A stretch of DNA of 64,000 bases, taken from positions 44,167,540 through 44,231,539 of the forward strand of contig CP154955.1 of the NCBI GenBank assembly GCA_039621445.1, in the 5' to 3' direction. Shown one piece after another: positions 18,830-29,712 of this stretch. The stretch's first letter is position 1. Each line of letters begins with the position of its first letter. The notes below the pieces were generated by a model. The model was not told where the DNA came from and ran no database searches. It was given only the letters and a program-made list of their open reading frames with translations. Source of the DNA: Euglena gracilis. Lineage: Eukaryota > Euglenida > Euglenophyceae > Euglenales. The translations under genes and the position numbers were made by a program.

Positions 18830-21800
18830 TTTTTGTATAGTTTTTGTAGACGTCCCGCATTAGAAAAACTGTATTTGAACCCAAAATTAGCGTTTTTCAA
18901 ACCACCCATCGCCCCGTTCCAGGCCCGAAACCCACGGATTTTGGGTCATTTCCAGGTCAAAACAGTCGAAAAAAAAACCAGGAAAAGGGGAGTAAGTTTG
19001 CCTCGGCCAGGTCTTTTCCGACCCATTTTAGCCCATTTTTGATCCATTTTCAGCCTTTTTTCGCAGCCAAAGTCGAAAAATCCGTTACCATCCGGCCGAT
19101 TAAAGAGCAATTGGAAAATACGTCGAGGGGGGGGGTCCCGGGCGGGAAAAACGCTGCTGGCTGGCTGGACCCACCCTGGGGGGTCAAATTTTCTTAAACC
19201 TGTCTCCCTTGCCTGAGAGACAAGTTGGGCGGCACAAGGGTACCAAGCTTAGGCGGCGTAAATTGCCCATGAAAAAATTGACTGGGCGCATTAGAAATCG
19301 ACCCGAAAATAGCAACAAAAGCCCCCCAAAAATTTTGGGCGCCAGAGTTGACTTGAAAGTTTTGGAGGCTTTTCAATGGTGTAGGATGAGAAGCGGGAAT
19401 CCGCTTCCTTTTTTGGGGGAAGCGAAAAAACGCTTCCCCCTGAACTTTTTGAAATAGCTAAAAGTGCACATATTTTTTGACATCGGCGGAAGCGGATTAC
19501 CGCTTCCTGTGAAACTTTTTATAGGGAAGCGGTTATCCGCTTCCTCCACTTCATACCACAACAAATAACAAATAAGCACCTTTAGAACTGGCATCAACCT
19601 CATCAACATAAGACATCATCCAACGTCTTAACTACATTAAAACAATTGTCACCAAAAGAAGCCTTATGACAGCAATCATCTGCTGGAAAGCACAAATCAG
19701 GGGAAGCGTGTTTCCGCTTCCTATGGGTGGGCCAGATAAAGTAGTTGCATGTGGGGAGCAGGTTCGGCGATGGCCGTTCTAGCCCTATGCCACTAGGGGA
19801 CTTATATTGGTGACGACTTCAGTGCCCATCTACTGTTGTCTAACCCCTGGGTCAGTTATGGCTTCACGAGAGGTCTCCGGCGGCTGAATGGTGACTGCCT
19901 GAACTGTGCTTGAAATGTGCCTGGACTCAATCTAATTGTTGTGGTGCCATCTCAGATGGTTCTGGGAGCAGATGGGTGGTGGGTTTACATGGCTTACAAG
20001 CAGCGTGTTTAGAATTGATTGGGGAACGGAGGCAAAAAGGCCTCTGTACAGGGATTTTGGTGATGACTTTGAGTGGGCTGTTTTGCTGTGGGTTGCTGGA
20101 CACCCTTAGGCGGCCGGATTCGCACTTAAGCTTTTTTTCCTTTGGATGCGCGCATTTGCGCAAATGCACCATTTTTTTTGTAACCCCTGGGACCCTGTAC
20201 CCTGACACCCAGAACACGATTTAAGAACCGTTACACCCATCTATTGGAGGGGATTAACTCCCAGTGGTCTGGTGTGCATGCTGCTTACCAGGTGACGTGA
20301 ATAGGGCTGTGGGTGAGACTGGTGCTGTTGTACATCAAACGGGAGACAGGCACACACCCCTTGTCACGACACTTGGAAACGGTGCTGACGTGCTGCCTGA
20401 ACTGGCTGTGATACCACCGCCGCCGGTGAGAACACACTGAGTCTCATTAGATCACAACACCACAGACACACAGACTACGTGAGGCAGCCGTCGCGCAATT
20501 GATGTGTGTTTGTGCGCGCAATTGCGCAAATAAAAACAATTGTGTTTATGGGCGCATTTGCGCAAATAAAACACAAACCGATGATGATAAAATGAGGTGT
20601 TGGTGGGCGCAAATGCGCGCACAAACAAATTTGGTGGTGTGCGCATTTGCGCAAATGCGCGCACCAACATAGTTATGTTTACTTGCGCAAATGCGCCCAC
20701 CAACATGTACTTTTACTTTCTATGTTAAAAGACACCAATGAGGACCATGACCCTACGAGGTTTAAAAACGTGATGGACGTGTTGGTGCGCGCAGTTGCGC
20801 AAATAAACACAATTACGTTTGTGCGCGCATTTGCGCAAATGCGCGCACAAACATTTTATACACCGCTTCAAAATGATGTGTTTGTAGGAGCCTTAGAGCA
20901 CACAAACAAAATTGTGTTTATTTGCGCAATTGCGCGCATCAACACACATGAGTTGTGCGATACCATCTCCTCCTCCGTGACAGCTGGCGAACGCAACTCC
21001 TCACGCCAACCAATGGTTTGCGCCACAATTACATGCTGATGAAATTTTGTGGTGAGAGGTGGTGTGGAGTGTCCACTGGAACACGGCATGTGACTGGCCA
21101 AAATTTGCCTGTCTTATGTGTGTACATTTGTACTGCTGTTACCCGGCCCACACGACCTGTTGTTTTGGCGTCATGCGTTTGGCGGTTAAACATCATGAAT
21201 TGATGACATGCAAACGACCTGTGACTGTTGGACACCTTTTCTGCGACAGGACTGCGTTACAAGAAGACAAAATTTGGCACCTGAAATGCCCGGGACGTGT
21301 CCGGCCGTAGTCCGTTTTACGGTTTTCTTTGCCATTTTTTCCTTGAAAAACGTAAAAAAAAACACCGGTTTTTGTGCATAATTTGGGGGGAGTGGGTCCC
21401 ACCGCTTTGATGCACCCAATGCAGTGGTAAAGGTTCAACACTTCCTTGCCTCCAAAGGAACGGGTGCTTGACGGCTACCTCTCTTCGGATGCCGGTTGCC
21501 ACCCACTGGCACCACGTCATACCCCCAGCCTTACACCCCGGTTGCGGGGTATAACGCGGTCGCTGTGGTGGGTGTCGCTGCACCGGGGAAGTGGATGCCG
21601 GCCTGTTGGGTGCTGAAGCATCAGCAGCTGATGGGGCTCCAGCAGCGGAGCCCAGGCCGCAGGCCAGCGGCAGGGCCCTTGGGACCCAAAAATTGGTGCC
21701 GGTGGACGTGCACCGTTACTGGGTGGCTATGCACGCACCTTCTGGAGATCCTATGTCTCCATCTTTTGTGGGACCTGTCAATGGTCAAAAAACGGCACAA

Positions 21801-24800
21801 TAACACCATATACCGGGGGAGACGGTGTGGTCATTTGCTTTCAACCCATTCAGAAGCCACTAAGGGCAGTTGCAGGAGAGGCAAATGCAATCGTTTTCTA
21901 CTCCTCCATTAGTTGTTTATTTGCGCATTTGCGCGCATCACGTTGTTTGTGGGCGCAAATGCGCAAATAAACATAATAAATTGTGCAGTTTCTTCATACA
22001 GTTTATTTGCGCATTTGAGCCCACAAACAACGTGATGCGCGCAAATGCGCAAATAAACCACATCTGCTGTCAGTGTTTGACGGTTGTGTTTCTGTCACAC
22101 CGTTCTTATTTGTGTTTATGGGCGCAAATGCGCGTACCAACAAAATTATGTTTGGTGCGCGCATTTGCGCAAATGCGCGCATAAAACATAATTTTTGTTT
22201 GTGCGCGCATTTGTGCCCATAAGCTTGCGCCGTTGACAAACAGTGTGACAAACTCACCAACTGGATGTCCCGTCAGTCCGTACCGTCAGGGCCTGTATGT
22301 CACGCCGTTTATCAACGGCGTCAGTTCATGGGTGCCAAAGCCCAATCCTTGAAGGACACGTTTATGTTTATGCGCGCAATTGCGCGCACCAACATAAACA
22401 TGTTGATGCGCGCAATTGCGCGCATAAACACAATTTTGCCCTTCTAGTGTTTGGCTTCTTCCGCTGGGTTCTTTGCCACATAACTGGTTGAGCGCATCCC
22501 AGGTATAAGCCGGGTGGGAGACACCCGTTCCCCTTTATTCCCTTCATTCCCTGCGGACCCTATTCCTTCCCCCTCTGCGCTTTCCTTGCCAAACACCCCG
22601 CACTCAACTTCCCTCCCCTGTGTCCTTGTCGCCGGCTTGGTCACACCACACCCACACCCCCCGGCACCTCCTCCCCGCGCTTTAACAAACAGCCCAAAAA
22701 CACCACACCAAGGCGCCGCCAGCAACGCAATCCGGCAAACACCCAGGACGCAAACCGCCGGCAGCTCGGACACACCCGGGGACACAGCCGAAAGAAGCAA
22801 CAGGGGCAGTAAAGGTCCCGTTCCCAAGGTGCTTTTTTGCGTTTTTTTTCCCTTTGGGCCGGCAGGGTCCCAGGGGTTTCAACTTACAAAGTCCATTTTG
22901 GTACACCTCAAAAACACCATTTTTCGCCAAAGTCCCGGGGGGCTCACAGCCAAAATCAGAATTTCGCTCATTTTTTGCACTCTCTTGTCAACGTGTTTTC
23001 AAACCCCCCTGACCTTCACAGCCGAATCAAAGCAGAATCAAAAAAATCGTAAATGCGCGCAAATGCGCAAATAAAAAGAAAAAAGCTTAAATGCGAATCC
23101 GGCCGCCTAACACACCATGTTTTGAGGCCCCTTTGAGGAGGAAAGATGCCGGGTATGGATTAGTTTGCATGAGGCTGACACTGTGTCTGCAGCACAACGT
23201 GTTTCCACCAGGCTGAAAGCCAACGGAGTTGTCTTGTTCAAGAAGGGAGGTGGCATAGAGCTGGACAATGGGTCAGTCATAATTGAGGGGGCTGAGGATC
23301 ACTAAAGATTGGAACCAATCTCCTTAAACCCTGTGAAACCGTTTTCCAGGTACATTCAGTGCTTAAACACAGCGTCCTGGAATAGGTTCTGTCATTGGGA
23401 TGTGAAGGTGTCCCCAAACACCTGGTGTGTGCGGGGGGTGGGAGTGATGTGCCAGAATCAAATGTTGAATGCACCTGGAATTATGGCGGCAGTGGAATCT
23501 GATAAACATTTCACACAAAAATTGGAATGAAGCGGAAACCAGCTTCGTCAGGGAGGAAGCGGAATCCCGCTTGCTCCCTAGGCGGGAAGCGGTTTTGCAC
23601 TTTCTCTTTGGAAAGTGGTCCCCTCCTACCCACAGGTGGTAGAGACAGCAGAAACGGGACGTGCAGAGACTGATTAGACTGCCTGTGTGTCTCCGTGAGC
23701 CTTCTGGGAGTACGGTGAGTGTGCGGTTCACCAAGTCATGTGCTGCCGAGAGCCGTGGGTAGGCTTTGAGGACAAAGACAGCCCTCCGGAGCCCCTCTCC
23801 TGACCAGTAACAGGCGGGGGTGGGCCATAAACATGGCCTGGGAGGAACAAATGGACGAAACCTCACAGATAAGACCCACCTGCCTGCGCTTTGGCCGGGG
23901 AAGAAATAACTTGAGGGGGGGGTTTGAGACACAATTCCACATAGCTGGATATTTTGGGGGGGATTTGCATTGTATCTCAAGTTGAAAGGGGGCCTGTTTA
24001 ACGGGGAAATGGCCCAGATTTTTTGATTTTCAGCAAAATGTCTGGTACTCCACTTCCAGCCTTCACTGTGCCTTGTTTTCTTTCCCTGGCACCAGAAATC
24101 AACCCACCGAAGGAACAGATACACAATTGACGATGGAAAAGGGAGGACACTTGCCTCCATTCACTTGAAACCACCATATTCCTTCACCTTCTGGGTCCCC
24201 ATCCCACGTCTCCTTTCTCCTTGACTTCTGGGCTGTCATTTGACTGCGAACACCAAAGATGTCCTCTGGAATGGACTGCCACAGGTGAAGCCCAACACCA
24301 CCTTCAAGCTGCGTACACTGATCTCCTCTCATTCTCATTTTCTCATTTGTAAGTGCGTCATCTCATATGCGCTGCTCCTCTCAACGACCTTGCTCAAAAC
24401 CAACCATCACCACACCCCTCTACAATGCACACCAAGCCACTTCTGCCCTTGTCTCCTGCTGCAGGAACTGCTCTGCAACCTCTGCAGGATTCCCAGGGAT
24501 GAAGAAGCCCCAAAGAAACCAACAGAAACACGTTTCAGGTTATTCTGGAAACCACAAATGAAGCGGATTTGCGCTTCATCGTTCAATCCTGGGGCAAGTC
24601 CTCCAACCGGCTGTTGCTGTTGGCTTCCCTGTGTGCAGCAGGCAATCACCTCCTCATCGTACACCCTGAATCCTCCATCAGTTCAAGGAAGGGGCTTTCC
24701 GCTTCCTTCTTGAATCAAACCTTGACGTGTAAGGCGGCTCCCCATGTTTGTCTCAGGAAAGAGGAGGCACTCTCCGAACCACATGGTAAGCCGTGTCATC

Positions 24801-27800
24801 CACAATGCTGCATCCCAGCTCGTTATTGAACCCTCAAAATACTTCAGACCCATCACGTTTGGCTGAAAACCGTCCCAGACGGCCCTCCCCCCCCGATTCA
24901 ATTCAGGTGCCATTAATCAATTGTCACAATGCCCCACACCGTGCACAATGACTGCACTCGTTGGGAGGGTAAAATGCATTCCCTTTGAAAGTGCACAGCT
25001 GCGGGTCTTCCAGGGACCAAACAAGATGGCTGCTGTGGGAACACTAAAGCATGCAGGTGGCTTTCCATGTCCCGCAATACAATTGGGCCAAATCACAGCA
25101 TGTCGTTGACAAACCAGGTTTCCCATATAACGGCTCTAAACCTCCTGCCCCCCTCCCCAAGCATTCATGCATCATTTTGCAAGGTCCTATCCGGACCAGT
25201 TGGGCATGTTCTACAACTCGAGAAGATGAAGGTTCCATCACAGCACAAGCTAAGCCTTTGTCCACTCACCAACACCCGAAACTCCACCACATACGGCCTA
25301 GGTTGAATTGTGTATGTGCCAGATGTAGGCTGCGGGTTCCGACTTCATCTCCCCCTTGTTTTCATGCTCCTTCAGACCACTCAGGCCTTCGAAGTCATGG
25401 CCTCGAAAAATTCAAATCGTCAGGAGGAAGCGTGAATCCGCTTCCTCCTGGCCACTATGAAAATTTCAGGGGGTTTCTGCTGTGTGCATCCTGGGAACCT
25501 GCGCCTGCCCCTCATTTCCGCTGATTGGCGTCAAATAAAGAAGCGGTTTTTGGCAATCACCGCTTCCTCTTCTCCTCTCTGTCCTCGTGAGGCCCCATTT
25601 TGGGTCATTTTGGGTTTCGGCGCCTCGGAATGCAGTAGAATTGGGCAGTGACGAAGCGGTTTTTCGCTTCATCTGAAATTTTTGTGCACTTTTCGCCGAT
25701 TTCGGCTTGCACTCAAAAATTTATACCCCTTTTCGCTTATTTCAGCCTCCTATAGAGGTTCGTTACTCCAAGCTAAAACACCAGCAGAAACGGCCGAAAT
25801 ACGCCTCTTCCAAGAAAAGCTAAAATTTTTGGGGGTTTAGACGAAGCGTTTTTCCGCTTCCTCCTCTTCCACTTTCCGCTTCAAACCGTCCAAAACTTTT
25901 GGGCAATTTATGCCTCCTAAGCCAAGAGGAGGGGGGGAGGGGGCGGGCGAGGCCCCGGGCCAACCGCGGCAAGGCCGGCGTGCCCGGCCAGCAGCAGCCA
26001 CATCCCGCCGCAGAGGGCGGCGTAGCGGCGGTCCAGGGCAGGGCGTCGCTAAACGACCTGCCGACAACCCCCCCCCCCCGGGGGTTCAGCTCGGAGGCTG
26101 AAAAACTTGAGCTGGCTGTCAAAATGCTGGCTGACCCCTTAGGGCCCCCCATAGGGGTCTGAAGTAGGCCTGACTGGTCAAACCAGGTATGAAAAAAAGC
26201 GAAACTGCAAAATTCCCAATTATGGAAAAAAACAACGATTTTTTGACCAGATTTTGAGCTGGCGAGCCCTTTTCTGACCCATTTTGCCATTTTTGGCCCA
26301 TTTTTGAACCTCCGAAAGCCAAAAATCAGTTACCATTCATCCGCCTGCGGGCAGCTTCTGCTGGCTGGCTGGACCCCACCTAACGGGGTATCCTTCAGCT
26401 TGAGCCACGCCCCGGTCCAGGGTCTGGCCGCCGCGGTCGTACCGCAGGCACTGCGCCACCGTCACCAGCGAGAGGAGCAGCGCGTGGGCCGCGAAGGCGA
26501 CGTCATTGACCTGCACTGTGCCGGACACATCGGGGGGGGGGGCGGAACAAACCCTCTGATATTAAACCCCCCCTCCCGCCTATAACCCCCCCATCCTATA
26601 ACCCCCCCTCCGGGGACCAACCGCCAAACCGGGACCTATACCCCCCCATGGTTGCACTAAGGCTTCTTGTCTGTTTATGGCCGGCGCTAACTTCGCTTCT
26701 GGCCCAGTTTGCTGCGTGGTGAGTGGCCTATACCCCCCCCCCTCAATATAGGGAAAACAAAGGCAAAACAAAGGGGGACCTATAACCCACCCCCACCTAT
26801 AACCCCCCCTCCGGGGGCCGACCATTGAACCGGATCCTATAACCCCCGGGGGGGGGTTATAGGTGGGGAGGGGGGTTCAGTTAATTATGCTAAAATACAT
26901 CCCAAAATGACTTCGTAACACAAAAGATTTCGTTATTTTGGGGCCCTCAAACAGTTGAGCAATAAAAAGGATTTGCCCCCGACAACGGGTGGGTAACACA
27001 AGGGATTGTGTTATCTTGGGGCCAAGTTCTGAACACGTTTAGTGCACATGTGTCGACAGGGCAACCAAGCGCCCAAAGCCACTCACTTCACCCGCTGAGT
27101 CGCGGCAGACGTGGGTCGTCGAGCACGAGAGGGAGTCACAGGCCCAAGCTGGGAAAAAGGTGGTGGTTGTGGCAAGGCACCCGACAGGCGGGGACGGGCA
27201 GAAAGGGGGAGGGGAGGGGGGCATACCGGTCACCACCAGGCCGTGGGCCAGCTGGGCCCAGCGCGTGACGACGCAGTACACGGTGTAGAAGAAGAAGCCC
27301 GAGGTGTTGAACATGAGCCACTCGAAGGAGAGGCCCCTTGCACGTTACTGCCCGGCACAGACAGGTCCCACCCCTTAAAAAAATCGGTGTATATAATATG
27401 AACAGGATAATATATTTGTAAAAATTGTGAGGTTTTTTGTGTGGATTCATATCCAGGACGAAACGAAAAAGAATATTTTGTTCACACCGTTTTCTGTTCA
27501 TAGGGACAGGATATAGGCAGGGGGGGGGGGAATGCTGTGCTAGCCCAGCGTCGGGAAAAAAATGCAAAAATGCACAAAAAATGCGGAAAAATGCTCAAAA
27601 TTTGAGAGAAAAAGCGCAAAAATCACGAAAATACAAAAATTGCCAAAAACGTGCAAATTTACAGTAATTGTATGGAATTATGAGGAAAATGTCAGTTTCA
27701 AAAATCCAAAAATTCAAAAAAAAACACAACAATTTGCCCAAAAAAATGCGAAAAATTTGGAAAAATCAACAAAAATGCGCCAAAACAAAATGCGGCAAAA

Positions 27801-28734
27801 AAGGTGTGCATAAAATTCAAAAAAATGCATAAAAATGCGGGAAAAAGTGAAACACATTCCTTGGTTTAGCTTTGGTTGGGGTTGCTGGTGTTGTTTGCAA
27901 GTGGTGCCAAATATGCAATGGTGTGTAACATTATGCAAAATATAAAATGTCTCAGTAAAATTGTTCAGGGCATGTAAAACTAGTAAAACCAATTTGAAAA
28001 CTAGTAAAACCAATTTGATGTCAAACATCCTAAATCCTAAATAAGATGGTTCCTTACCACAATCCCAAATCTTCCTTCAACCCAATGCCCCACCCTAACC
28101 AAACTCTTTAAAGACCGCCCATACATTCGCGCGTCTTGGGGGAAATTTCCCTTTTCCTGGGAGTCTAATTTTTATAAGTTATCGGCCACATTGTTAAACT
28201 TTTGGTTTAACTATCGGCTCTCTTGGCAATCATTCGAAATTGCCAAACAAAAAGTAAACAAACAAACCAAATCAAAAGATTCTCGTGGAAAATTGTTCTT
28301 CTTTGAAATGATACAAACTTGGATTAACATTATGGAATCAGAAATCTCCCTAAAGAAAGCAGAACAAATTCATCCGACATGAGTCAAAAAGAAACAAACA
28401 TCACCAAAGGTGCATACATGTGTGGGTGCATACACGTGCTACAAGCGTGCACCCTCAGCTGAGAAAGCGCTCAAGCACCCCTGCCCTTCTGGAAATCTGT
28501 CCTGTATCGGTACCGCGGTTACGGGCAGCCTGAGGACATCCCGAATGGACCCGGACGATGTGTGGGAATGCAAATGAAGGAGGAACCGATCCACCGGGAC
28601 GTAACGCGGCCCGCCACACTCTTGCGCTGGCGGTTGAGGGCCACCTGCGGGTAGAACGAGACGCTCCACGCCGCGAAGTAGAGCCACCCGCAGGCGTCGG
28701 AGGCCCAGCCCAGCGCCTCCAGAGTGGAAGGCAT
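11047..28734 (-). CDS. Cystinosin-family PQ-loop cystine/H+ transporter (8 exons)
   Basis: Cystinosins are seven-helix PQ-loop carriers that export cystine from lysosomes or vacuoles with protons. Both PQ motifs are present: WSVSFYPQVALNRQRKSV in exon 1 and KGVPQ|VYLNYVRRSTEGWSI across exons 5/6. Also present are NDVAFAAHA (the Asp proton site after helix 3), the YDRGGQ loop, LDFTGG (second conserved Asp) and the C-terminal IAFDLVYFTQHYILYRRP. Exons 2-8 join in phase and give about 250 residues, the size of the family's membrane domain. The long glycosylated luminal N-terminus of animal cystinosin is not seen: either it is absent and ATG 28,734 is the start, or it lies in unrecognised exons upstream. 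The tail ends VEDSDPDPPAT, without the GYDQL lysosomal signal of the human protein. Intron 4 is 13.4 kb. Confidence 0.93.
11287..11333 (-). CDS. Cystinosin exon 7
   Basis: 47 bp: PLPLLQNAIDAYRWQ plus two nucleotides, matching SLLQMFLQSYNNDQW. Donor AC|GTGGGT joins exon 8 in phase 2. Confidence 0.9.
11808..11882 (-). CDS. Cystinosin exon 6
   Basis: 25 codons: VYLNYVRRSTEGWSIVMPWL then DFTGG. STEGWSI and LDFTGG are near-invariant in the family. Acceptor cccgccgcAG, donor GGC|GTCCTC. Confidence 0.97.
12478..12543 (-). CDS. Cystinosin exon 5 (ends in PQ motif 2)
   Basis: 22 codons: WTVMQYLGIVKAVISAVKGV then PQ, equivalent to [23 protein letters not shown]. Donor CAG|GTGTGC. Confidence 0.93.
13275..13780 (+). 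mobile_element. Small element with LTR-like direct repeats, copy 2
   Basis: Inverted copy of 611-1,096, inside cystinosin intron 4. The core (13,441-13,645) differs by only a few bases. It is nested between blocks repeating GAAACTGTCAGGGTCC (13,155-13,235 and 13,788-13,912), suggesting an insertion inside another repeat. Confidence 0.75.
14110..14600 (+). repeat. Dispersed repeat with CTCTTATCC...GGTAAGAG hairpin, copy 1
   Basis: Begins GTCGCTGAGCTCTTATCTC, then AGAGTAAGAGCGAAGCTTAC, a long C run, a GATTATC...TGTGACC segment and a CAACTCCGCGCCAGGCC end. Copies at 15,320-15,600 and 16,865-17,090 share the order of blocks. Confidence 0.75.
14640..15290 (+). repeat. Tandem array of a ~164-bp A/T-rich repeat
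   Basis: Four units spaced 162-165 bp, each with GTCAAAAAAGTCGAAAAAAA, CCAAAACCATGTTTTTTGGC, CTCCCGGACCCGGAAAAAG, GAGCCGAAAATGAGCG and CCCATTGACTTTGGGTCAAA. Single dispersed copies occur at 12,985-13,130, 13,920-14,060, 16,090-16,290, 17,500-17,770 (reverse strand), 18,250-18,560 and 18,840-18,975. Confidence 0.93.
15320..15600 (+). repeat. Dispersed CTCTTATCC hairpin repeat, copy 2
   Basis: GGTCGCTGAGCTCTTATCCC, AAGGTAAGAGCGAAGCTTAC, C/G run, CGGATTATCACCATGATCCC, then GAGCGACTGG...CTCCCCGCCAGGCCCGAG. Confidence 0.8.
16255..16604. repeat. Two interlocked inverted repeats (A-B-A'-B')
   Basis: A (16,255-16,343) is the reverse complement of A' (16,437-16,524); B (16,345-16,422) is the reverse complement of B' (16,529-16,604). 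Arms are about 75-90 bp and nearly identical. A overlaps the end of a 164-bp repeat copy; B contains GATGTCACGCCACGTTATGC. Confidence 0.92.
16865..17090 (+). repeat. Dispersed CTCTTATCC hairpin repeat, copy 3
   Basis: Same block order as copy 2, with CGGATTATCACTATAATCCC and CTCAACTCCCCGCCAAAC. Confidence 0.8.
18561..18830. repeat. TG-rich microsatellite
   Basis: Degenerate (TG)n with TTGTG, TCTG and TGCG variants, ending in about 28 perfect TG units. Inserted in a copy of the 164-bp repeat. Confidence 0.97.
19388..25866. repeat. Dispersed palindromes GGAAGCG(G)...(C)CGCTTCC
   Basis: About 13 sites with arms GAAGCG/CGCTTC and variable 4-12-nt loops: 19,388-19,409; 19,415-19,440; 19,487-19,509; 19,523-19,545; 19,700-19,722; 23,528-23,547; 23,551-23,578; 24,560-24,580; 24,684-24,708; 25,421-25,450 (perfect 12-bp arms CAGGAGGAAGCG); 25,539-25,570; 25,650-25,673; 25,840-25,866. 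Sequence between sites looks unrelated. Confidence 0.88.
20148..23072. repeat. Dispersed palindromes built on GCGCAAATGCGC / GCGCAATTGCGC
   Basis: About 19 sites combining TGCGCGCATTTGCGC with its complement, often extended by GTTTATT or GTTTGT arms. Clear ones: 20,148; 20,512; 20,548; 20,608; 20,640; 20,683; 20,785; 20,822; 20,920; 21,917; 21,952; 22,008; 22,037; 22,118; 22,157; 22,201; 22,368; 22,405; 23,054. Isolated copies at about 9,070, 9,457 and 43,118. Confidence 0.9.
25965..26048 (-). CDS. Cystinosin exon 4 (transmembrane)
   Basis: 28 codons in phase 0: RRPALDRRYAALCGGMWLLL then AGHAGLAA, fitting the less conserved helix between GGQ and the W-L-Q-F segment. Acceptor cgtttAG, donor GCG|GTTGGC. 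It opens onto the 13.4-kb intron. Confidence 0.85.
26409..26510 (-). CDS. Cystinosin exon 3 (ND motif)
   Basis: 34 codons, phase 0 on both sides. VNDVAFAAHALLLSLVTVAQ then CLRYDRGGQTLDRG; matches VNPNDVFFSLHA and the YERGGQ loop of animal cystinosin. Confidence 0.95.
26540..26880. repeat. TATAACCCCCC-bordered element, copy 1
   Basis: C-run/TATAACCCCCC words on the left, GGGGGGTTATAGG on the right, and internal CCAACCGCCAAACCGGGACC. Resembles 34,775-35,143. In cystinosin intron 2. Confidence 0.7.
27234..27336 (-). CDS. Cystinosin exon 2 (transmembrane)
   Basis: GLSFEWLMFNTSGFFFYTVY then CVVTRWAQLAHGLV: the GLSFDF..LN.TGF..YS.FN helix. Entry needs two nucleotides from exon 1. The exit at GTG|GTGACC is phase 0. 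Confidence 0.92.
27550..27850. repeat. A-rich tract with AAAAATGC words
   Basis: Repeated AAAAATGC(A/G) words at irregular spacing, in the 5' part (minus strand) of the intron between cystinosin exons 1 and 2. Confidence 0.7.
28620..28734 (-). CDS. Cystinosin exon 1 (PQ motif 1)
   Basis: MPSTLEALGWASDACGWLYF then AAWSVSFYPQVALNRQRKSV. GW.Y..AWS.SFYPQ is the family signature. The first residues could instead follow an acceptor (ccactctggAG), making the ATG internal. The 3' end is uncertain: candidate GT donors near 28,617-28,622 do not give the expected SVxGLSF join. Confidence 0.93.
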
Positions 28735-29357
28735 GTGGGGCGGGCGGCCTGCAGGGTGTGGGGGGTGAGGAGCCGGGGTGTTGTCCGCGCGGAAAGCTGG
28801 TCCGACCCCCCACTTATAGCCCCACTAGAGGGGAAAATGACGAAGGAAAAGACAAAAAAATCGCACGATGTGCCGAAAATAAAACAGGCGTGTTGGGCCT
28901 TCCAAATTGCCCAAAATAAGTTGTTTCACCCCCTGGTGCAAAAATAGAGGTATTCTTGGTCCTCTTCCGGTTCCAGAAGCGCTGAGCACGACACCAGAGG
29001 ACCAATAAGTGGTCGAGAGGAGTGTGTCCTTTTGAATATGTATTTTGGTCAGAATGATGTCCGCGGATTCCTCCAGTTGAAGGCAAACTCAACTTTTGGG
29101 GACCGGCAGCAGACAGAGGTTCGACGGATCACAATACATAAAGAATTCTCCAAATCATGCTGACCGCACAACCCAAAACCCTCATCCTACCTTTCTGTCC
29201 TTTTTTCTTGTTTTTTGCCGAACCAAACCAAAGAACAGAAAACATGGATGATGATAATGATAGTGCAAACTGAATCTTTGAATCCTGAATTGTATTAGCT
29301 ACACCGATATATAAATATTTCATACCTTGATGGAAGAATCATGCTTGTGCTTACCAA

Positions 29358-29645
29358 CCGGGGGGGGGGAGGGGGGGTGGGTGCTATAGGGTGCCTGCCC
29401 CTAGCAGGCACACCCCCCGGGGGGGGGGATAGGGGTCCGGGCCGGACCCAGAAAATTTTCATTGAAAATGGCCGTTTCCGGGCCCCCGGCGCCTTCGGCG
29501 CCGGGGTCGGAGGGGGGGGGGTGCTAGGGGCAGGCACCCCCCGAAACCCTACCCCCCCCCCCCGGGGGGGGTCGGATCGGGTGCTATGGGGTGCCTGCCC
29601 CTAGCACCCACCCCCCCCCCCCCCCGTGGGGTAGGCACCCGACTA
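29358..29645. mobile_element. G/C-run element with GGCGCCTTCGGCGCC hairpin
   Basis: Inverted arms share GGGTGCTA...GGTGCCTGCCCCTAGCA within G/C runs, around a centre with CCCCCGGCGCCTTCGGCGCC. No coding sequence. Confidence 0.65.
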
Positions 29646-29712
29646 AGCACAAGCCTGGGAAGAATGCTGCAGACTGGAAATATGAGAGAAATGGAGGAAA
29701 TGTTCCTTCACT

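Larger units (their letters stand above)
12544..25964 (-). other. 13.4-kb cystinosin intron 4
   Basis: Bounded by exon 4 (donor GCG|GTTGGC) and exon 5 (acceptor gctaccAG); flanking exons are both phase 0 and adjacent in the protein. It holds most repeat families of the window: the 164-bp repeat, element copy 2, interlocked inverted repeats, a TG-rich microsatellite and two palindrome families. No convincing exon on either strand. Confidence 0.85.

Noticed and set aside
21460-21912. Possible gene fragment between hairpins (AVAVVGVAAPGKW frame)
   Set aside because: No family match, no splice-site support, and both strands are equally open.
19388-25866. Integron-like attC sites
   Set aside because: The hairpins with spacers recall attC arrays, but there is no integrase, no cassette ORFs, and the setting is a eukaryotic intron.
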